From Paraburkholderia sp. C35 (GTDB lineage: Bacteria; Pseudomonadota; Gammaproteobacteria; Burkholderiales; Burkholderiaceae): DNA of 32,841 bases. The stretch is from assembly GCF_003121405.1 (NCBI RefSeq), contig NZ_QBUY01000103.1, forward strand, positions 1 to 32,841, read 5' to 3'. A program made the position numbers and the translations under genes. Of this stretch, positions 1 through 7,480 are shown piece after piece. The notes below the pieces were generated by a model. The model searched no databases. It was given only the letters and a program-made list of their open reading frames with translations, and had not been told where the DNA came from. Numbering within the stretch: position 1 is the stretch's first letter; each line of letters begins with the position of its first letter.

Positions 1-66
1 GGATAGGACCGGCTGGGGGCCCGCAGGCAAAAACTAGCATTGGCGGTGTTCAGCGGCTTTCTTTTG

Positions 67-119
67 CCTACTTTTCTTTGCCGCGGCAAAGAAAAGTAGG
101 TGCTGCCCCGCACAGGGGC
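67..119. repeat. Palindromic intergenic repeat (REP-like)
   Basis: Positions 67-83 (CCTACTTTTCTTTGCCG) and 84-100 are perfect 17-bp reverse complements with no loop, giving a 34-bp palindrome. A second small stem follows (GCCCC at 105-109, GGGGC at 115-119, 5-nt loop). From memory, very similar sequences recur between genes in Paraburkholderia chromosomes, so I read this as one copy of a dispersed REP/BIME-like element; only one copy lies in this window, so repetitiveness is inference. It lies upstream of rlmD and is not predicted to be translated. Confidence 0.7.
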
Positions 120-255
120 GACGCATGAAGTACTAACACCGAATCGCGGATGCCAGCAAAAGCAAAACCAAAACCGCCGGACGCCAGCAAATCTAGACCT
201 TCGTCTACAATCTCAGGTTTGGTCCCACATTTACCCGTCCGTCAGGAAGTCGCAG

Positions 256-1680
256 GTGTCTGAAACTGTCCCCCACATTGGTAAAACGCGCACATCGCGA
301 AAGAACCGTCAGGCGCGCGAAGACGCTGCCGCCGGCCCGTTCGTGGCGCCCGAGCTCGACATCGAGTCGCTCGATATGGAAGCGCGCGGCGTCGGCCGCA
401 CCGTCACGGAAGACGGCTCGCCCGGCAAGGTCATCTTCGTCGAGGGCGCGCTGCCCGGCGAACGCGTCACCTATTCGAGCTTCCGCAAGAAGCCGAGCTT
501 CGAACAGGCGCAAGTCGTCAATATCCTCAAAGAGAGCGTGATCCGTACCCGCCCGCAGTGCAAGTTTTTTGGCACCTGCGGCGGTTGCTCGATGCAGCAT
601 CTCGATGTGCGCGCACAGGTCGCCGTCAAGGGCCGCGTGCTCGAAGACAACCTGATGCACCTGTCGAAGCTGCGCCCGGAAACCGTATTCCGGCCGATCC
701 ACGGCCCGTCGTGGGGCTACCGCTATCGTGCGCGCCTGACGGTGCGCCACGTCGCGAAGAAGGGCGGCGTGCTGGTCGGCTTCCACGAAAAGAAGAGCAG
801 CTACGTCGCCGACATGACGAGTTGCGAAGTGCTGCCACCGCATGTGTCCGATATGCTCGTGCCGCTGCGCCACATGGTGGAAGCGCTTTCGATTCGCGCT
901 CGCATGCCGCAGATCGAACTGGCTGTCGGTTCGTCGGTGACGGCGCTGGTGCTGCGCATTCTCGAACCGCTGAATGCCGCCGACGAACAGCTGCTGCGCG
1001 ATTTCGCCGATCAGCATAACGTCCAGTTCTGGTTGCAGCCGAAGGGCCCGGATACCGTCTATCCGTTCTATCCGCTCGACCGTCAACTCGACTACACGCT
1101 GCCCGAGTACGGTATCCGCATGCCCTTCCGGCCGACCGATTTCACGCAGGTCAATCACCAGATCAATCGCGTGCTGGTTGGCCGTGCGCTGCGTCTGCTC
1201 GCGCCCGCGAAGACCGACCGCGTGCTCGATCTGTTTTGCGGCATCGGCAACTTCACGCTGCCGCTCGCGCGCATCTCGCGCGAAGTGGTCGGCATCGAAG
1301 GCAGCGAGGTGCTGACCTCGCGTGCGCTCGACAACGCGAAGGAAAACGGCGTCGACGGCCATACGTCGTTCGCGTCGCGCAACCTGTTCGAAGTCACCGC
1401 CGACGACATTCGCGCACTCGGCCACTTCGACAAGTACCTGATCGATCCGCCGCGCGAAGGGGCGCTGGCCGTATCGAAGGCGCTGGCGGAAATTGCGCAG
1501 AGCGGCGAAGGGCCGTTGCCGAAGCGGATCGTGTATGTGTCGTGCAACCCGGCAACGCTCGCGCGCGACGCAGGCCTGCTGGTGCATGAAGCGGGCTATC
1601 GGCTGAAGGGCGCCGGCGTGGTGAACATGTTCCCGCACACGTCGCATGTCGAGTCGATTGCACTGTTCGAGCGGGATTGA
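256..1680 (+). CDS. rlmD: 23S rRNA (uracil-1939-C5)-methyltransferase RlmD
   Basis: Cytoplasmic S-adenosylmethionine-dependent enzyme that makes 5-methyluridine at position 1939 of 23S rRNA. The GTG at 256 is chosen because AGGAAG lies at 244-249 with a 6-nt spacer and because it gives 474 residues, near the family length; an in-frame ATG at 100 would run through the upstream palindromic repeat. The N-terminus looks TRAM-like. C102, C108, C111 and C190 fit the four iron-sulfur cluster ligands of the RlmD/RumA family. The SAM-binding motif is VLDLFCGIGNF, and the catalytic cysteine is C430 in YVSCNPATLARD. The gene stands alone and is followed by a strong terminator. Identification is confident. 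Confidence 0.95.
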   Translation: MSETVPHIGKTRTSRKNRQAREDAAAGPFVAPELDIESLDMEARGVGRTVTEDGSPGKVIFVEGALPGERVTYSSFRKKPSFEQAQVVNILKESVIRTRPQCKFFGTCGGCSMQHLDVRAQVAVKGRVLEDNLMHLSKLRPETVFRPIHGPSWGYRYRARLTVRHVAKKGGVLVGFHEKKSSYVADMTSCEVLPPHVSDMLVPLRHMVEALSIRARMPQIELAVGSSVTALVLRILEPLNAADEQLLRDFADQHNVQFWLQPKGPDTVYPFYPLDRQLDYTLPEYGIRMPFRPTDFTQVNHQINRVLVGRALRLLAPAKTDRVLDLFCGIGNFTLPLARISREVVGIEGSEVLTSRALDNAKENGVDGHTSFASRNLFEVTADDIRALGHFDKYLIDPPREGALAVSKALAEIAQSGEGPLPKRIVYVSCNPATLARDAGLLVHEAGYRLKGAGVVNMFPHTSHVESIALFERD

Positions 1681-1694
1681 TCTGCTGCTGCAAA

Positions 1695-1759
1695 GCGTCC
1701 AGACCGCGAGTCTGGACGCCGCAAACAAAAACGCCACGGTTCGAACCGTGGCGTTTTTT
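1695..1759 (+). terminator. Tandem hairpins ending in a T-run
   Basis: The first hairpin pairs 1695-1703 with 1711-1719 (9 bp). The second pairs 1730-1741 with 1744-1755 (12 bp, AACGCCACGGTT and its complement) and runs straight into six T at 1754-1759, a classical intrinsic terminator for rlmD. The stem is symmetrical with A's on the opposite side, so it can also act for the convergent bamD transcript. Confidence 0.9.
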
Positions 1760-1797
1760 ATGTGCGGCGCTTAACCGCGTCTAGCCGTTCCTGCAGC

Positions 1798-2655
1798 TTA
1801 GAACTGCCACCACGACTTTTCCTTGCCCGGACGCGCGTGACCCGTGATGTACGGGCTGTCGGGGAAGGTGCCGGCCAGAATGCGCTTCGTGTCTTCGGCC
1901 AGTTGCGGCTGATCGAGCTTCTGGTACGACAGCATCATGATGTGCAGCGCGTCTTCAATGGCCGGCGCGTTCTTGTATTCCTTGATCGCGAGCTGCGCGC
2001 GGTTGATGGCGGCCACATAGGCGCCGCGGCGGTAATAGTAGTCGGCTGCATGCACTTCATGCGACGCGAGGGCGTTGACGATATAGCGCATGCGCTGCGC
2101 TGCGTCCGGCGCGTACTTGCTCTGCGGATACTTGTCGACCACGACCTTGAACGCGTCATACGACTCGCGCAGCGACTTCGGATCGCGCTCGCTCATGTCC
2201 TGGCCCGAGAACCGGCCGAACAGGCCCAGATCGTCGTTGAAGTGGATCATGCCCTTCAGGTAGTACGCATAAGGGATGTCCGGATGATCCGGGTGCAGTT
2301 GGATGAAGCGGTTGACGGCCTGGTCGGCGGCATCGGTTTCGCTATCCTTCCAGTTGCAGTAAGCGACGTTGATCTGCGCCTGCTGCGCGAAGTGGCCAAA
2401 CGGATCGCGGCCTTCGAGCGCTTCGAAGTATTTCGCGCACTTGCCGAAGTCCCCGCCGCTCAAGGCGTCCTGCGCCTCCGTATATAATTTATTGTTGGTC
2501 CACGTCGCCGTTTCGTCGGTCTTTTCCGGCAGGCCGTGACAGGCCGCTACCAGTGCAACGGCCGCCATGGAAGCGCCATAAAGGGCTGCTTTCCTGGCCA
2601 GCTTTTGGGCCACCGTCTTTCGAACAGTTTGAGTAATGATGTTCAAGGCTCGCAT
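1798..2655 (-). CDS. bamD: Outer-membrane assembly lipoprotein BamD
   Basis: Component of the BAM complex that inserts beta-barrel proteins into the outer membrane, anchored by lipid to the periplasmic face of that membrane. With the start at 2655 the protein has 285 residues. A hydrophobic stretch ends in the lipobox LVAAC, making C39 the lipidated residue. The rest reads as the usual five tetratricopeptide repeats, with ALEGRDPFGHFAQQAQINVAY and YPQSKYAPDAAQRM as recognisable TPR segments. Further upstream in-frame starts would overlap rluD and spoil the signal peptide. The gene is divergent from rluD with only 38 bp between start codons, so at least one promoter must lie in the neighbouring reading frame. 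Confidence 0.93.
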   Translation of the reverse strand: MRALNIITQTVRKTVAQKLARKAALYGASMAAVALVAACHGLPEKTDETATWTNNKLYTEAQDALSGGDFGKCAKYFEALEGRDPFGHFAQQAQINVAYCNWKDSETDAADQAVNRFIQLHPDHPDIPYAYYLKGMIHFNDDLGLFGRFSGQDMSERDPKSLRESYDAFKVVVDKYPQSKYAPDAAQRMRYIVNALASHEVHAADYYYRRGAYVAAINRAQLAIKEYKNAPAIEDALHIMMLSYQKLDQPQLAEDTKRILAGTFPDSPYITGHARPGKEKSWWQF

Positions 2656-2693
2656 TTTCCAGTCTAGCTTTACGTCCAGGTGACCCAGTCTCG

Positions 2694-3986
2694 ATGACCC
2701 GTTCCAATACTCCGTGTCCCGCTCCCGGTCAGGGCACGCGGAAGAGCAACAAAGATTATAGCCCAAGCGCCGACCCCGCCGACGTATCTGCAGGGGATCC
2801 CGGCACGGGTGCATCCGGTGAAGACCATGGTGGCGAGGCGTCTGCCCGCACCCCCGCATCGGCCGCTACGCAAGGCGCCACGCGGCGTGCAGACGAAGCG
2901 CCGCGTGTCGTGATCGTGCCGCCGGAACTCGCGGGCGACCGCCTCGACAAGGTGCTGGCGAAAATCTTTCCGGAGTTTTCACGCAGCCGGCTGCAAAGCT
3001 GGATCGAGGCCGAACGCGTGCGCGTCGACGGGCGGCCCGCGAAGATTCGCCAGCCGGTGCCGCTCGGCGCATCGATCGAACTCGTTCCCGATCTGCTGCC
3101 CGAGCAGCTTGCATTCACGCCGGAACCCGTGCCGCTCGACATCGTCTATGAAGACGATGCGCTCGTCGTAATCAACAAGCCCGCAGGTGTCGTCGTGCAT
3201 CCCGCCGCCGGTAACTGGAGCGGCACGGTGCTCAACGGCCTGCTGCATCGTTACGGCGAAGCGGCGGCGGGCCTGCCGCGCGCGGGCATCGTGCATCGGC
3301 TGGACAAGGAAACGTCCGGGTTGATGGTCGTCGCGCGCACGCTGGAAGCGCAGACCGATCTCGTGCGCCAGTTGCAGGCACGTACCGTGAAACGCCGTTA
3401 TCTCGCGCTGGTGTGGGGCAACATGCCGGAAGAAGGCACGATCGACGCGCCTATCGGCCGCGATCCGCGCGATCGCACACGCATGGCCGTGGTGACGGGC
3501 GCGTCGGGTAAGCACGCGCGCACGCATTTCCGGCGTATCGAATCGGCGGTGTGGGAGCGACAGCCCGTCACGGCGATCCATTGTGATCTGGAGACAGGGC
3601 GGACTCACCAGATTCGTGTGCATTGCGCACATATCGGTCATCCGTTGCTCGGCGATCCCGTCTACGGGCGCGCGCGCGGCAAGCGCTCGGTGACGCCGCT
3701 GCCGGGCGGCTTCGCGCGTCAGGCGTTGCATGCATGGCGGCTGGCGCTGGTTCACCCGCAAACGGGCCGCACGATGCAGTGGCGCGCGGATGTGCCGGAT
3801 GACATCGCGGAACTGTCCGAGGCATTAGGGCTTGGCCGCGAGCATGACGATTACGAAGCCGGATACGACGAAGATTTCGACGACTACGATGACCTGGAAG
3901 CAGACGACGCTTCCGTCGAAGCCGGCTACGAAGATGATGACGATATCGATGAAGACGCATCCGATGACGAGGACAATCGCGCATGA
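2694..3986 (+). CDS. rluD: 23S rRNA pseudouridine synthase RluD
   Basis: Makes pseudouridines in helix 69 of 23S rRNA (positions 1911/1915/1917 in E. coli). The 430-residue protein has a disordered N-terminal extension of about 65 residues, an S4 RNA-binding domain at about 70-130 (RLDKVLAKIFPEFSRSRLQ), and the RluA/RluD catalytic domain with HRLDKETSGLMVVA; D204 is the catalytic aspartate. The final 50 or so residues are extremely acidic, with runs of D and E, an unusual tail for this enzyme. Only a weak ribosome site is visible before ATG 2694. The stop overlaps the pgeF start as ATGA, so the two are translationally coupled. Confidence 0.93.
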   Translation: MTRSNTPCPAPGQGTRKSNKDYSPSADPADVSAGDPGTGASGEDHGGEASARTPASAATQGATRRADEAPRVVIVPPELAGDRLDKVLAKIFPEFSRSRLQSWIEAERVRVDGRPAKIRQPVPLGASIELVPDLLPEQLAFTPEPVPLDIVYEDDALVVINKPAGVVVHPAAGNWSGTVLNGLLHRYGEAAAGLPRAGIVHRLDKETSGLMVVARTLEAQTDLVRQLQARTVKRRYLALVWGNMPEEGTIDAPIGRDPRDRTRMAVVTGASGKHARTHFRRIESAVWERQPVTAIHCDLETGRTHQIRVHCAHIGHPLLGDPVYGRARGKRSVTPLPGGFARQALHAWRLALVHPQTGRTMQWRADVPDDIAELSEALGLGREHDDYEAGYDEDFDDYDDLEADDASVEAGYEDDDDIDEDASDDEDNRA

Positions 3987-4834
3987 CGCTGCCTGAGGGG
4001 AACACTGGGTTGACAGCCAACGATGTGCTGCGCCCCGAATGGCCGGTGTCGCCACGCGTGCGCGCCCTGGTCACGACGCGCAACGGCGGCGTCAGCCTTC
4101 CGCCGTTCGGCACGTGGCGCGCTGGCGTCGAGGGGCCGGGCGGGCGGAATCTCGGCTGGAAGTCGGGCGACGATCCCGCGCATGTCGAAACGAACCGCGC
4201 GCGTCTGATGAAGCTGACGGCGCGTGACGAAGCGGCATGGCTCTCGCAGGTTCATGGCGCGACGGTCGTGAATGCCGATGCCGTGCTGGCCGCCGCAAAG
4301 CACAACGAGCCGCTGCTGCAGGCCGACGCCAGCGTGACCGACCGGACGGGCACGGTATGCGTGGTGATGATCGCCGATTGCATGCCGGTGCTGCTGTGCG
4401 ATCCGCAAGGCCGCGCAGTAGGTGCCGCGCATGCGGGCTGGCGAGGTCTTGCGTCGGGCGTGGTCGAGAACACGGCGCAGCGTGTCGCCGCGCTCGCCGG
4501 CACTGACATGTCAGTGCTGCATGCCTATCTCGGTCCATGTATCGGCCCGCAGACCTTCGAGGTCGGACCAGACGTGCGTGACGCCTTCATGAAAGGTGTC
4601 GGCGGCGCACAACGCGATGCCGTGGCCAATGCCTTCGTCGAGCACCCACTGAACGCAGGCAAGTACCTCGCCAATCTGCCGCGACTCGCGCGTCTGCGTC
4701 TGGCTGAAATCGGCGTGACGAATGTTGTCGGCGGCGATCATTGCACCTTCACCGAACAGGAGCGTTTCTATTCCTATCGGCGAGACCGTGAGACCGGGCG
4801 CATGGCCGCGCTTATCTGGCTCACAGACGACTGA
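3983..4834 (+). CDS. pgeF: Laccase-domain protein PgeF (YfiH family)
   Basis: Member of the multicopper-polyphenol-oxidase-like (DUF152/YfiH) family. Family members are described both as purine nucleoside phosphorylase/adenosine deaminase enzymes and as peptidoglycan editing factors that prevent misincorporation of serine into cell-wall precursors. The metal/active-site residues are present: H91 (VHGATVV), C133 (ADCMPVLLCD) and H150 (AHAGWRG), with the 17-residue C-to-H spacing of the family. The C-terminal GGDHCTFT and ERFYSYRRD motifs are also typical. Length is 283 residues. GAGGA at 3969-3973 inside rluD supports ATG 3983, and the 4-bp overlap with rluD indicates an operon. Confidence 0.92.
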   Translation: MTLPEGNTGLTANDVLRPEWPVSPRVRALVTTRNGGVSLPPFGTWRAGVEGPGGRNLGWKSGDDPAHVETNRARLMKLTARDEAAWLSQVHGATVVNADAVLAAAKHNEPLLQADASVTDRTGTVCVVMIADCMPVLLCDPQGRAVGAAHAGWRGLASGVVENTAQRVAALAGTDMSVLHAYLGPCIGPQTFEVGPDVRDAFMKGVGGAQRDAVANAFVEHPLNAGKYLANLPRLARLRLAEIGVTNVVGGDHCTFTEQERFYSYRRDRETGRMAALIWLTDD

Positions 4835-4920
4835 CGCACGCCGTCCGGCGAGCCGTAAGTGCCGCTGCGCAAAGGTATTTTTGCTGCAGACAAGATCACT
4901 CTGATCGAACACCGAAGACA

Positions 4921-4976
4921 TCTTATGTTGCACTGCGTGAACATAAGAAGACCTACGCGGTTGCGCAGTGCATAAG
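4921..4976 (+). promoter_or_regulatory. Overlapping inverted repeats, alternative pairing
   Basis: TCTTATGTT (4921-4929) and AACATAAGA (4940-4948) are perfect 9-bp arms with a 10-nt loop. The segment 4922-4937 (CTTATG-TTG-CACTGCG) can also pair, apart from a 3-nt bulge, with 4964-4976 (CGCAGTGCATAAG). The two pairings exclude each other. This is compatible with an RNA switch ahead of the terminator at 5004-5030, or simply with several dyad operators. No clear promoter was found upstream. Confidence 0.45.
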
Positions 4977-5003
4977 CGTTCCGCGCCTTGCCGTATTGCC
5001 CAG

Positions 5004-5030
5004 ACAAGCCCGTGATAGCGGGCTTGTTTT
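5004..5030 (+). terminator. Intrinsic terminator upstream of phaC
   Basis: ACAAGCCCG (5004-5012) pairs perfectly with CGGGCTTGT (5019-5027) around a 6-nt loop and is followed by TTT to 5030, then GC. It could end the rluD-pgeF transcript or a short RNA initiated in the 4835-5000 region. Confidence 0.75.
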
Positions 5031-5045
5031 GCATTGCACAGTACG

Positions 5046-5093
5046 ATCGTTCTCCCGTTGATGAATGCGTTTGATATACATCGGGAAAACGAT
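5046..5093. promoter_or_regulatory. Inverted repeat, possible phaC operator
   Basis: ATCGTTCTCCCG (5046-5057) is matched by CGGGAAAACGAT (5082-5093), complementary at 11 of 12 positions with 24 bp between. It sits about 45 bp upstream of the phaC -35 element, where an activator or repressor could bind. Which protein would use it cannot be read from the sequence. Confidence 0.4.
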
Positions 5094-5136
5094 GATGAAA
5101 AAATTATCGCACTGCGGCAAAATCGGGAACAAGCAT

Positions 5137-5165
5137 TGACATGCCTTGCGATGGGGCGCAAGAAT
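5137..5165 (+). promoter_or_regulatory. phaC promoter, -35/-10
   Basis: TTGACA at 5137-5142 is a perfect -35 hexamer. CAGAAT at 5160-5165 matches the -10 consensus at 4 of 6 positions with 17 bp between. The arrangement resembles the phaC promoter of Cupriavidus necator as I recall it (TTGACA with a weak -10). It predicts a start near 5172, a leader of about 100 nt, and excludes the in-frame ATGs at 5146 and 5164 as phaC starts. Confidence 0.7.
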
Positions 5166-5271
5166 GTTCTCCACTGGGCAAGGGCGTAACGCGGTCGCGA
5201 TCCTTTCGTGTCTCCCGCGCAAGTACCTGCCTCTCAACCCGTCCGCGAGGACTTTTCGGTTAAAAGCAGGC

Positions 5272-7257
5272 ATGGCGGCATCTCAAACTTCCTCGACTTC
5301 TTCTCGCACGGACACCTCATCGGACCGCACGCAGCAGCAAGCGAATGCGGCAGGGGTGCAACAATGGTTCGATGCCTGGATGAACGCATGGCGTTCGCTG
5401 GGTGCGCAGGCTGCAGCAAGCGGCAATCCTTTTAGCGTGCCCTCCATGCCCGATTTCGCGAAAGCGGCGACGGCACAGGCGGGCGCGATGCCGTTTTCGA
5501 CTCCCTTCCTCGAGCAAATGGCCAAACAGTTTGCGCAAGCGCAGACACCACCAAACGGCCAGGCCGATGGCCAGCCGTTCAACGCATTATTCGGGCAGGC
5601 CTTCAATCCTCAGCTTGCCCAACAGTTCACGCAGCAACTCGCCGGACTGAAGATGCCAAGCGCATCGATTCCGCCGACGCGTCTGCAGCAGTTGCAGTCA
5701 GACTATTCGCGCGAAGCGATGCAGTTGCTGCAACAGGCCACGCAAGCTGCCTCGGGTATCGAACTCAAGGACCGGCGCTTCAGTTCGGAGGCGTGGAAGA
5801 ACACGCCCGTGTACACGTACACGGCGGCCTGGTATCTGCTGAACGCGCGTTATCTGCAGGAACTGGTCGATTCCATCGAGACCGATCAGAAGACCCGCGA
5901 ACGTATCCGTTTCGCCGTCCAGCAATGGACGGCGGCAGCATCGCCCAGCAACTTTTTCGCGCTGAATCCCGAAGCGCAAAAGACGCTGCTCGAAAGCAAT
6001 GGCGAAAGCCTGCGTCAGGGCGTGATGAATCTGCTCAGCGACATGCAGCGCGGCAAGAGCTCGCAGACGGACGAATCGCGGTTCGGCGTCGGCAAGAATC
6101 TGGCGATGACGGAAGGCTCCGTCGTGTTCGAAAACCCGCTGATGCAGCTGATCCAGTACAAGCCGCGCACGGCCACCGTGCACGAGCGGCCTCTGCTGAT
6201 CGTGCCGCCTTGCATCAACAAGTACTACATCCTCGATCTGCAGCCCGAAAATTCGCTGGTCGCGCACGCGCTCGATTCGGGTCATCAGGTGTTCCTGATT
6301 TCGTGGCGCAGCGCCGATCAATCGATCGCCGACAAGTCGTGGGACGACTACATCGGCGACGGTGTGCTGGCCGCCATCAATACCACGCGCCAGATCAGCG
6401 GCCGCGAGCAGATCAACACGCTCGGCTTCTGTATCGGCGGCACGTTGCTGGCAACGGCGCTGTCCGTGGCTGCTGCGCGCGGCGAGCATCCCGCCGCGTC
6501 GATGACGCTGCTCACCGCGATGCTCGACTTCGGCGACACGGGCGTGCTCGACATCTTCGTCGATGAAGCGCATGTGCAGATGCGCGAGCAGACCATCGGC
6601 GGCAAGAACGGCACGGCGCCCGGTCTGATGCGCGGTCTGGAGTTCGCCAACACGTTCTCGTTCCTGCGTCCGAACGATCTCGTGTGGAACTACGTGGTCG
6701 ACAACTATCTGAAGGGCCGCACGCCGATGCCGTTCGATCTGCTGTACTGGAACAGCGATTCGACGAGCCTGCCTGGCCCGATGTACTGCTGGTATCTGCG
6801 CAATACATACCTCGAGAACAAGCTGCGTGAGCCGGGCGCGCTGACCACGTGTGGCGAGAAGGTGGACCTGTCGAGCATCGACGTGCCGACGTTCATCTAC
6901 GGTTCGCGCGAAGATCACATCGTGCCCTGGGAAACGGCGTATGCATCCGTGCCGTTGCTCACAGGCCCGCGCAAGTTCGTACTCGGTGCGTCGGGGCACA
7001 TTGCCGGCGTGATCAACCCGCCGGCAAAGAAAAAGCGCAGCTACTGGTCCGTTGCAGGCGACGACAATACGTTGCCCGAGAATCCAGACGACTGGCTCGA
7101 AGCCGCCACCGAAACGCCCGGCAGCTGGTGGCCCGAATGGACCAGCTGGCTCGACCAGTTCGGCGGCAAGAAGGTGAAGCCCGCTGCGCAAGCTGGCTCG
7201 GCTGACTTCCCGGTGATCGAGCCGGCGCCTGGCCGTTACGTGCAGGAACGCGAGTGA
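5272..7257 (+). CDS. phaC: Class I poly(3-hydroxyalkanoate) synthase PhaC
   Basis: Polymerises (R)-3-hydroxyacyl-CoA (mainly 3-hydroxybutyryl-CoA) into storage polyester at the granule surface. The catalytic triad is visible as C387 in the lipase-like box GFCIGGT, D548 in GSREDHIVPW and H576 in GASGHIAG, with the same spacings (161 and 28) as C319/D480/H508 of C. necator PhaC. The terminus IEPAPGRYV is also typical. ATG 5272 is chosen because earlier in-frame ATGs fall before or at the predicted transcription start; it gives 661 residues, about 70 more than C. necator, owing to a Gln/Ala/Ser-rich N-terminal extension. First gene of phaC-phaA-phaB-phaR. Confidence 0.95.
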   Translation: MAASQTSSTSSRTDTSSDRTQQQANAAGVQQWFDAWMNAWRSLGAQAAASGNPFSVPSMPDFAKAATAQAGAMPFSTPFLEQMAKQFAQAQTPPNGQADGQPFNALFGQAFNPQLAQQFTQQLAGLKMPSASIPPTRLQQLQSDYSREAMQLLQQATQAASGIELKDRRFSSEAWKNTPVYTYTAAWYLLNARYLQELVDSIETDQKTRERIRFAVQQWTAAASPSNFFALNPEAQKTLLESNGESLRQGVMNLLSDMQRGKSSQTDESRFGVGKNLAMTEGSVVFENPLMQLIQYKPRTATVHERPLLIVPPCINKYYILDLQPENSLVAHALDSGHQVFLISWRSADQSIADKSWDDYIGDGVLAAINTTRQISGREQINTLGFCIGGTLLATALSVAAARGEHPAASMTLLTAMLDFGDTGVLDIFVDEAHVQMREQTIGGKNGTAPGLMRGLEFANTFSFLRPNDLVWNYVVDNYLKGRTPMPFDLLYWNSDSTSLPGPMYCWYLRNTYLENKLREPGALTTCGEKVDLSSIDVPTFIYGSREDHIVPWETAYASVPLLTGPRKFVLGASGHIAGVINPPAKKKRSYWSVAGDDNTLPENPDDWLEAATETPGSWWPEWTSWLDQFGGKKVKPAAQAGSADFPVIEPAPGRYVQERE

Positions 7258-7316
7258 GCAGTCAGTGAGCGGTCAATGAGCCGCAACGGATCGTTCGGGT
7301 GCCGAAACATGGGCGA

Positions 7317-7348
7317 GCGGTCGCCGTCGAAGTGAAATGAGCGACCGC
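7317..7348. repeat. Inverted repeat in the phaC-phaA spacer
   Basis: GCGGTCGC (7317-7324) and GCGACCGC (7341-7348) are perfect 8-bp arms with a 16-nt loop and no T-run. The 223-bp gap between phaC and phaA is long for one operon, and the hairpin may stabilise or attenuate the message. Two TTGAC hexamers at 7414 and 7431 have no convincing -10 partner, so I do not call a phaA promoter. Confidence 0.4.
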
Positions 7349-7480
7349 CGTCCACCGCATAACGAGTGACGACGGATGGAGTGAGACAGACGCTGTACCG
7401 CAGTAACGCTGACTTGACCGGATTATCAACTTGACGGGCTACTGTGGAGCATGTCGCCGCAGCCCCAAAGGAAACGCAAA

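Larger units (their letters stand above)
4835..5271. other. Structured pgeF-phaC intergenic region
   Basis: No convincing coding sequence is seen in these 437 bases. They hold an inverted repeat at 4921-4948, three copies of GCACTGCG (4930-4937 and 5110-5117 on plus, 4964-4971 on minus), a T-tailed hairpin at 5004-5030, a 12-bp imperfect inverted repeat at 5046-5057/5082-5093, and a promoter at 5137-5165. Parts are AT-richer than the flanking genes (5060-5110). The density of symmetric elements suggests control of phaC and possibly a short transcript ending at 5030. Confidence 0.75.

Noticed and set aside
206..211. TACAAT as a -10 for rlmD
   Set aside because: No -35-like hexamer at a suitable distance, so the call would rest on six bases.
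205..1737. Long minus-strand frame of 510 codons opposite rlmD
   Set aside because: It mirrors a well-identified gene, is Arg/His/Ala-rich with no recognisable motifs, and is an antisense artefact of high-GC codon use.
5698..7191. Long minus-strand frame opposite phaC
   Set aside because: Shadow of phaC; composition is typical of reverse-complement high-GC frames and it has no ribosome site.
7414..7445. Possible separate phaA promoter (TTGACC/TTGACG)
   Set aside because: No -10 hexamer of acceptable quality at 16-19 bp from either hexamer.
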